In this document: piece by piece, positions 52,094-58,274 of the stretch | Layout of the letters: each line of letters starts with the position of its first letter | How positions within the stretch are numbered: the stretch's first letter is position 1 | Source: CAZBEL01 sp964628055 | Lineage (GTDB): Bacteria > Fidelibacterota > Marinisomatia > Marinisomatales > TCS56 | Assembly: GCA_964628055.1 (NCBI GenBank) | Contig: CAZVNL010000014.1 | Location: 1-58,274, forward strand | DNA length: 58,274 bases | Reading direction: 5' to 3' | Notes under the pieces: generated by a model | Told to the model about the DNA's origin: nothing | What the model saw: only the letters and a program-made list of their open reading frames with translations | The model's database searches: none | Position numbers and translations under genes: made by a program

Positions 52094-54411
52094 CTACTTT
52101 CTCTCCCGCCAGTACTTATTTTCCGTGGGCTCGGTTACCCAGCGATCCCCATCCCAGAACTCAAGCTTGGAGAAGTACTCTCGGAGGAATGTCGGAGAAA
52201 AATCAACACTGAGATTATGACCATAGCGGTTAAAATAAGCGCGATTGAAATCATCGCTAAAATCGAATTCCACTACTTGGAGACCATACGTAATCCGAAA
52301 CATCATATTTACCGCTAACTCGAATAAACCTGAATTTATCCCCACCCGGATCTGGTCATGATCCAGATTTTCGATAGATTGGGTGTCCATGCGGGCATTA
52401 TCCGGCATGGCTATCAAATTGGAACAATGGGGAAAGCGCAAATAGTAACGTTCCGTCCCCCGCGGGACACCCTGGGGTACATAATTTTCGTCATCCTCCG
52501 GTGAATGCCCGGAGATATAGCCATACTCTAAAACACCTATTATCGCCTGGTCATAATCATTATTGGCCCCCCCAAACAGGATTTCACCAACCCTATCCTG
52601 GTCGATATCTATGACTGACACACACCCGATATACCCCGACGAATGCCAGTATTCTTCCAATACTTTGCCCTGCAAATTAAATACTGCTAGGCGGGGCGGA
52701 TACCAGGGCCTATTGTTAAACACAGTAATGATCTCTTGTTGACCATCCCCCTCAAAATCATAACTGGTTATTAACTACGTTGTATAGTAATCATCCATTA
52801 CTTCCGTCCCAAAGGTCAAAATGGGATGATCGTGGTACCGCCAGAGCAACTCCCCGGATTCGGTGAAATAGTAAATGCTACCGTCCACAGATTTATCTGA
52901 GCTATAACCCATACCGAACACTACCTCTAGCTGGCTGTCTCCGTCCAAATCACCAACACGTAGCGTTTGTATATGGATATTGTATTCAGGGAATATTCTT
53001 CCTTTAATTGAACCCCAACGTTATACCGCCACAACTCTTCGCCAACGACATTTAACGCCATAACATACTGTTCCTGGGAAATTAGCTTCACCGGGGTCAC
53101 TTCCCGCTACGTGAATAACCAAATGGCAAGCCCTATTAAAACCACCCCCGCCGCTGCGATCGCTCCCCGGATCCGTCTATGCCGGGTGGCGAAGGCGCGC
53201 TTCGCCAGGGGAACCTTCTTCTTCACCACGATTGATGGCCTCTGGAGACACTCCCCCAGGGTTTTAACAGGGTGAATGGTAACCTTCTTTCCCTTGTGGC
53301 GCTGGCCTAGGGAGTTAAGGCGCTTCTCGGCTTCACCAGTGTTTTTAAACGTTAAAACGATTTCAGCAAAAGGTGAATAAAAAACGGTTTCCACCTTAAC
53401 GCGCAAAGACTGATCCCCGATGGGTCGTACCTCTCCCAACATATCCAGGGCCCCCGTCACGACCATCCGCTGGGAGAAATACAGGTGATAGGGTTGGCCG
53501 CTCAATTCACTTAAGAGGGCCAGGTCCAAAAGCCCCAATCCTAATCCCAGCGAATCCCCCGGATAAAACGAATCTTTTTGGGAAAAAGAATAGAGCAACC
53601 TATAATACTGATGTTTTTGAGAGCGGGAGAGCGATAAGACGTTCCGCGCACAGGTGCTGGCATCCTGAACCTGCTGATGAAGCAGGTCGTTCAGGGAAAG
53701 GGCGCGATTGTTGAATAAGAAATAATCCTGGTCGGTATCCCGAGGACGCGGAGTGCCGCTCAACGCCAGGGGCAAAATGGTGCTGATGGGGCCAACCTCA
53801 GTAAAGCGCGTGGCTTCTTCCTGTTCAAGGAGAACGCACCATACCCGCTTTGATAGTGGCTCAGTCACTAAAGAGGACCACTCCTTGGCCATACGCTCCA
53901 ATACCGCTTTCACGCGCTCGTCTACCAGTTGAACCTTCTCTACCAACTGGTTAAAACGCGCCCACAGTGAGAGGGCACTTTTCTTCTCTTCGTTAGAGAA
54001 AAGCGCCGCAGTAGACAGCGAACCTCCTTCCCGATCCAGATAATGCAAACCGTGCTGCCATTCGCCCAAATAAAAATGCGTCTGGGCCAGGGAATGCACG
54101 GTGAACGTCTCTACCCGTTGAAAAGTCTCTGAACGGGTCGGGGTAGGACAGGTGAGTTTAAACCGTTGGATTTCCTCAACGAGGTTCCGGAGAAAATCGA
54201 TGGGACGGAAAGCGAGCGTCGCCGGGGTAACCAATTCCAAGAAGGACCCAATCAATTCCTGGTAGTAGGATTGGACTAACTGGATATCCTACTGATCGGG
54301 AAGATGTACGAGAAACTCCACGAGTCGAGACAGGTTCAACCGGGCGCTGGGCGCAGAAGAAAGGGATCAACGTAAACGCTGGAAATATTCTTCTAATTGG
54401 ATAATATTCAT
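52094..54411 (-). pseudogene. Broken Lon-like / membrane / FG-GAP fusion gene
   Basis: One reading frame from ATG 54409-54411 broken by at least five lesions: TGA 54367-54369, TAG 54289-54291, TAG 53107-53109, a frameshift near 53001-53011, TAG 52775-52777. The homologous protein is recognisable through all of them. An N-terminal helical (TPR-like) part comes first, then a Lon-protease-C-terminal-like domain (KDSFYPGDSLGLGLGLLDLALLSE; VTGALDMLGEVRPIGDQSL). A basic patch and one membrane helix (GAIAAAGVVLIGLAIWLF) follow. The outer part has FG-GAP/VCBS repeats (VGDLDGDSQLEVVFGMGY, SYDFEGDGQQEIITVF, VIDIDQDRVGEILFGG). The Ser in GDSLG could match the Lon nucleophile; the Lys is uncertain (aligned near Arg). 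Stop at 52094. Confidence 0.85.
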
Positions 54412-54923
54412 GGGAGCGTAATGGCTGACACCTTAGTTAAGCAAACGTTCCCCGCGAGCTCGTCATATTTATCAAATGAGAGGTTTCAACCATAAGGTTG
54501 AACAATCTTATCCCCGCTCCATCTCTGGCAGCAGAGGCTCGAAATAACGTTTTAGATAAACAAAATGTCTTTTTTATCACGGGCGAACAAGGGCGCCATC
54601 ACGTCGAAACTCATATCGTGCAACTCGCCGTTCGCGTGCGTGTTGATGAGGAAATAGAGACGCCGGGAATACTGCTGGTATCGCAGGCCAGGGCTACGCA
54701 CACGCGCACTAACCGTGCCAGTCCTTAGGCGTGGAACAGCCAGCAATGACCCGTAAAATGAGGTCGTATAGGTCCTCTCCTTCGATCATCTATTCGGTAA
54801 AAGACCCGTTTTCATCCATTCGGCTTCCTGATCGATACGGCGCTAAGCACAGAGATTTGATTGTCATGGCTGGATTAGCGGTTATGCCCCCTCCTAACAG
54901 CGAGCAAAGCTATTAATACTCAG
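54412..54923 (-). other. Degenerate fragments upstream of the Lon-like pseudogene
   Basis: On the minus strand an ATG at 54865-54867 starts a frame with a plausible protein (RMDENGSFTE, then TAG, MIEGEDLYDLILRVIAGCSTPKDWHG, then TAG). A second frame carries RYQQYSRRLYFLINTHANGELHDMSFDVMAPLF and stops at 54552. A 7-bp hairpin TTCAACC-ATAA-GGTTGAA lies at 54485-54502. It looks like one small gene broken by stops and a frameshift, part of the same decaying locus. Not recognised. Confidence 0.5.
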
Positions 54924-56909
54924 TTAAATTTTCAGGTATTTATTGAACCAATCAACCATAAACTTTAATCGCACTTCACGTCGATCCGGCCGCCCATGGC
55001 GGGACAGGCCATGCGGTTCCTCCGGGAACCGGATATATTCCACCTCCCGTTTCAGATATTTCAGAGCCGTGTACATTTGATCTCCCTGCTCAATGTTACA
55101 ACGTAAGTCATTCTCGCTGTGGATGATGAGGAGCGGGGTTCGACAGCGGTTAATATAGGTCATGGGAGACCATTTTCGATATACCCCCGGGCGACTCCAG
55201 GGAGTGCCCTTGAACTCATAATGCATGTCCCACCCTATGTCCGAAGAACCGAACATGCTAGACATGTCGGAAACGCTCCGTTGAGTCACTGCGGCCCCAA
55301 AACGATGGGTATGGGTCACGATCCAGTTCGTCATATAGCCACCGTAGCTACCCCCGGTCACTCCCAACCGCTGTTCATCCACGAAACCCATCGCCAGCAC
55401 ATGATCCACCGCGGCCAGGAGATCGCTCATGGCTGGTTCGGCCCATTTCCCGGTGATGGCATCGGCGAAAGACTCCCCATATCCCTGACTGCCCCTGGGA
55501 TTGGTGTAAAGCACAACGTAGCCAGCCGCCGCTAAAACATACATTTCATGGAAAAAGGTACGCCCGTATTGGCACCGTGGCCCTCCGTGAATATTTAAGA
55601 TGAGTGGGTATCTACGCTGCGCGTGAAACTGCGGTGGTTTTACCAACCAACCCTGCAATGTCTGCCGGCCATTATTAAAAACGATCTCCTCGGCCGGCAA
55701 AAAGTCCCTACGCCGTAAATAACGCCGGTTGAGCCAGGTGAGCTGAGATTCTGAACCCGTTGATAAATCAACAACAAAAAGTTCATCTGGAGCGTGTAAC
55801 TGGGCCCCGTGATAGACCAGCTTGGAACCGGCATGGTCCAAACTCCAGGAGATGGCAACGGCTTCATCTTTGGTCACCCAATCCACGGCCCCATTGCTCA
55901 CTTTAACCCGGAGTAGCGGTTGACGACCGTTACTGGATACGCCAAAATAAATGAACCGTCCCTGGGGATCCCACACCGGCGAAACTACCTGTAAGGAGGG
56001 GGTTATATCGCCTAACGTCAAGGCGTAGGCCGTGCGGTCCAATTGCGCGCCATACACGCGGTGATTCCTGCCAGTCAACGTGACAGTGTTTAACAGGTAG
56101 TTCACCGCTCCCCAACTATGGTAGGGATGTTGATGACCCAGGTACGCCAGGGTTTTTCCTTCGGGATCATAAGCAAGCCCTTCCTTTGGCCCCCGGGGAG
56201 CGCGCACCTGCTTTACACTCCCTCCCGAGGCAGGGACACGGTAAACGTGCTGCTCCTCCAAAAGGTACTGCCAGTTGGGATGGCGAAAGGAAATAAAAGC
56301 AATTTCGTTTCCATCGGGAGACCAACAGGGGAAGGCATCATGGTAAGGGCCTTCCACCAATTGTTGGCAGCGGCCCCGGGGAACCGTGGTTACCCACACA
56401 TGCGTAAACTCACTGTCGAAAAACCCTTCCCCATCCAAGCGGTACCAGAGGTCTTTAATGTGACGATACACGGGCGTCTTAGGATGGCCCTTGTCGTCCA
56501 CTTCCACTTCCTGGCTCAAGGGGTGGAATAAAAAGGCGATCCGTTTTCCCTCGGGGGACCAACGCAAGTGGGAAACGGTGCCCCGGGGAAGCTTTGTCAA
56601 CGGGCGGGCCTCACCGCCAGCCATGGGCAAAAGCCAGATCTGACTACTGGTCTTCTCCTGGCGAATGAAGGCCAGGGTACCTCCGTCCGGGGACCAACGG
56701 GGGGTGTGGTCCTTGCGCTCCCCAAATGTGATCTGCCGTAGATTTCCACCCGCGGTATTTACCATAAAAAGATTGGTAACATACTTCTTGGCTTTTTGTA
56801 ACATACGTTCTACTACAAAAACCACCCTCGTCCCATCAGGCGCCATTTGGGGATCAGAAACCAATCGAAATTGATATAAATCGGCAATGGTGATATGTTT
56901 CGATTCCAT
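54924..56909 (-). CDS. S9-family prolyl oligopeptidase / acylaminoacyl peptidase-like
   Basis: 661 aa. The N-terminal about 370 residues form a beta-propeller of WD40-like/TolB-like blades (RWSPDGGTLAFIR, RWSPEGKRIAFLF, CWSPDGNEIAFIS). The C-terminal alpha/beta hydrolase has GGSYGGYMTNW (catalytic Ser, about 520), HSENDLRC (Asp) and EEPHGLSRHG (His). Typical length and order for S9C peptidases. It degrades small peptides in the cytoplasm; no signal peptide is seen. Starts at ATG 56907-56909, 19 nt after the lipase gene end. Confidence 0.93.
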   Translation of the reverse strand: MESKHITIADLYQFRLVSDPQMAPDGTRVVFVVERMLQKAKKYVTNLFMVNTAGGNLRQITFGERKDHTPRWSPDGGTLAFIRQEKTSSQIWLLPMAGGEARPLTKLPRGTVSHLRWSPEGKRIAFLFHPLSQEVEVDDKGHPKTPVYRHIKDLWYRLDGEGFFDSEFTHVWVTTVPRGRCQQLVEGPYHDAFPCWSPDGNEIAFISFRHPNWQYLLEEQHVYRVPASGGSVKQVRAPRGPKEGLAYDPEGKTLAYLGHQHPYHSWGAVNYLLNTVTLTGRNHRVYGAQLDRTAYALTLGDITPSLQVVSPVWDPQGRFIYFGVSSNGRQPLLRVKVSNGAVDWVTKDEAVAISWSLDHAGSKLVYHGAQLHAPDELFVVDLSTGSESQLTWLNRRYLRRRDFLPAEEIVFNNGRQTLQGWLVKPPQFHAQRRYPLILNIHGGPRCQYGRTFFHEMYVLAAAGYVVLYTNPRGSQGYGESFADAITGKWAEPAMSDLLAAVDHVLAMGFVDEQRLGVTGGSYGGYMTNWIVTHTHRFGAAVTQRSVSDMSSMFGSSDIGWDMHYEFKGTPWSRPGVYRKWSPMTYINRCRTPLLIIHSENDLRCNIEQGDQMYTALKYLKREVEYIRFPEEPHGLSRHGRPDRREVRLKFMVDWFNKYLKI

Positions 56910-56927
56910 TTTGTTACCCTCTTAGAC

Positions 56928-58247
56928 TTACTCTGGTAAGGACCACAACAGAGCACAGTGATCGCGATAGAGTTGCCATATGGCTTCTATCTCACTGTCT
57001 TTGTCCAGGCCGTGGCCAATTATCTTTTTGTGATCCAGGTGCAATTTTCCCATGAAGTACCACCGGCCAGGAGATAGGGGCATTCCCTGGTAATAGATCT
57101 CCATGGGATCGGGACCATTCAGGCCGGTAGTGGGCCGGGTCATGGAAATGGTGTTAACCACGCCGTCGTTCTCAAGCCAGGTGGAGTCCGTGGCGGATCC
57201 GTTGCCCCAATAGGCAGTTTTACGCCCTAAAATCCGAGCGTTGCCGCGCAGAATAACCGACGTGGTTTTATCCGGTATATGAAAACCAGTGGCAGAGTCC
57301 AAAACCGTACTGGAAGTGGCAAAAGAGAAGTAATAGACCTGGGGATCAGCTCGCACCAAGGTATTCAGTTGTCGGGCGCCTTCCAGGCTGGTATCCCACG
57401 TAGAAATATTCTTGGTCCCCCAGGCGGGGTTTTCACGCATTCGTCGGAAGTACTCCGACCAGGACTCACCCTCCCGCCGTTCGAACCCCCATTGTTGAAG
57501 ATCAAAGTCATAGAAATTATTTCCTACTACGGCCGCCACCGCAATAAAATCCTGAAGAAAGGGGATGCTCTTATTCACAATATCCGAGAGGGTAGTACCG
57601 TCGTGGGGTGTGGAGAGGGTGGTAATGGATTTAATCCAGCCTTCATTTTGCCGGCCCAGCAGGGAATCGGCTTCAGGAATGGTTCCTGCCGAATCACTGT
57701 AAATCACCGTGCTGAGCAAATACTGCAACATGCGAATCGTCTGGCCGCCCATGCTATGCCCGATCAAATGAACGGGGTGTTGGGCATCCCACTGAGGATA
57801 CAGACCATGGAAAATCTTCCCCTCCGGCCGTTGGATAATCCCATAGTTTTGGGCATGCCCCTGGCCATAATCCACCTGGCCACCTTTGATCTGATAATAT
57901 AACTCTACCGCCCGGTCCCAGTTGGAAGAGACCGGCCCCACCGAGGCCGTGTAAACCTCAAAACCCTGTTCTCGTAGATAGGCCTCCAGGTCGTTGGATC
58001 CGCCCCAATAAAGATACCCCCCCATTTCATCACGTCCCCAACCCATTAAACCGTGCACTAAAATGATAGGATAACGATTTTCACTCCTTAACAGACCTCC
58101 CAAAAACAACACTCCCACCATACTAATACCTAGTAACACCCTTAATTGACCCCAAAGCCAAACGCCAGGACTGGCACGGGCTGTACGCCTATTCACAAAT
58201 ATCCGTAGAGAAAATTTTTTGGTGTGCGCTAAGCGGTGCACTGACAT
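56928..58247 (-). CDS. Family I.5-type (Geobacillus/Staphylococcus-like) lipase
   Basis: 439 aa with an N-terminal membrane anchor or signal (about 30-52). YPIILVHGLMGWGRDEMGGYLYWGG is the oxyanion-hole motif, and ASVGPVSSNWDRAVELYYQIKGG with VDYGQGHAQNYG the zinc-region pattern of Geobacillus thermolipases. HLIGHSMGGQTIRMLQYL has the catalytic Ser (about 165). HLDHKKIIGH near the C-terminus may hold the catalytic His. GHSMG replaces the usual AHSQG. It hydrolyses triacylglycerols or esters outside the cytoplasm. Starts at ATG 58245-58247. Confidence 0.85.
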   Translation of the reverse strand: MSVHRLAHTKKFSLRIFVNRRTARASPGVWLWGQLRVLLGISMVGVLFLGGLLRSENRYPIILVHGLMGWGRDEMGGYLYWGGSNDLEAYLREQGFEVYTASVGPVSSNWDRAVELYYQIKGGQVDYGQGHAQNYGIIQRPEGKIFHGLYPQWDAQHPVHLIGHSMGGQTIRMLQYLLSTVIYSDSAGTIPEADSLLGRQNEGWIKSITTLSTPHDGTTLSDIVNKSIPFLQDFIAVAAVVGNNFYDFDLQQWGFERREGESWSEYFRRMRENPAWGTKNISTWDTSLEGARQLNTLVRADPQVYYFSFATSSTVLDSATGFHIPDKTTSVILRGNARILGRKTAYWGNGSATDSTWLENDGVVNTISMTRPTTGLNGPDPMEIYYQGMPLSPGRWYFMGKLHLDHKKIIGHGLDKDSEIEAIWQLYRDHCALLWSLPE

Positions 58248-58274
58248 ATCGTTTTAATTTAAGGCAATTCCCCA

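Noticed and set aside
54485..54502. CRISPR-like repeat TTCAACC-ATAA-GGTTGAA
   Set aside because: Only one copy and no spacers; no cas gene in the window.

Overview
The window looks like chromosomal DNA of a Gram-negative, LPS-making bacterium of the FCB superphylum. A Marinimicrobia-, Calditrichota- or KSB1-like lineage is my inference; there is no rRNA or other decisive marker. Reasons: an lpxC-fabZ fusion, lipid A genes with bamA and skp, a FloA/NfeD pair, a DUF6588-type envelope protein, and a lamin-tail-domain secreted protein with a FlgD-like C-terminus. Base composition is about half G+C and starts are often GTG or TTG. No rRNA, tRNA or CRISPR array was recognised.

Layout. 0-5 kb: an FGGY (glycerol-kinase-like) kinase and an MFS exporter on the minus strand, then a ferredoxin with its own terminator and an Mrp-type ATPase on the plus strand. 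5-15 kb: a compact plus-strand envelope operon, uppS-bamA-skp-lpxD-lpxC/fabZ-lpxA-hypothetical-dxr-rseP, with several 1-4 nt overlaps. 15-17 kb: minus-strand lpxL-like, tsaC and DUF3108 genes. 17-20 kb: nfeD-floA-small membrane protein. 20-30 kb: a long minus-strand run beginning with a PDZ protein and an M23 peptidase, then rhomboid, cdd, udk, tdk, nupC, adk and coaE (nucleoside uptake and salvage), ending with an unknown Rossmann protein. The tdk gene carries a frameshift and an in-frame amber stop.

30-42 kb: DUF6588 protein, alpha/beta hydrolase, the giant lamin-tail-domain protein, arsC, a degenerate DNA-methyltransferase-like protein, and yqeY-cvpA-dnaG followed by two envelope proteins. 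A 318-bp remnant of an IS4-type element with both terminal repeats and a probable 4-bp target duplication lies at 41.9-42.3 kb. 42-50 kb: minus-strand HAD hydrolase, class V aminotransferase, an unusual short-chain-dehydrogenase/transmembrane/SPOR-like fusion, plsC, mutY and marR, then START, ferritin-like and csaA genes. Two near-identical palindromes, one before marR and one before mutY, suggest a small MarR regulon.

50.2-54.9 kb is a decaying region. A TPR gene and a Lon-like/membrane/FG-GAP gene are each broken by several stops and frameshifts, with further degenerate fragments on both sides. Intact genes resume with an S9 peptidase and a family I.5-like lipase.

The clearest leads for follow-up are the SDR-SPOR fusion, the decayed Lon-like/FG-GAP locus, the twin MarR sites, the broken tdk inside an intact salvage operon, the non-AUG lpxA start, and the Mrp and methyltransferase homologues that lack canonical motifs.
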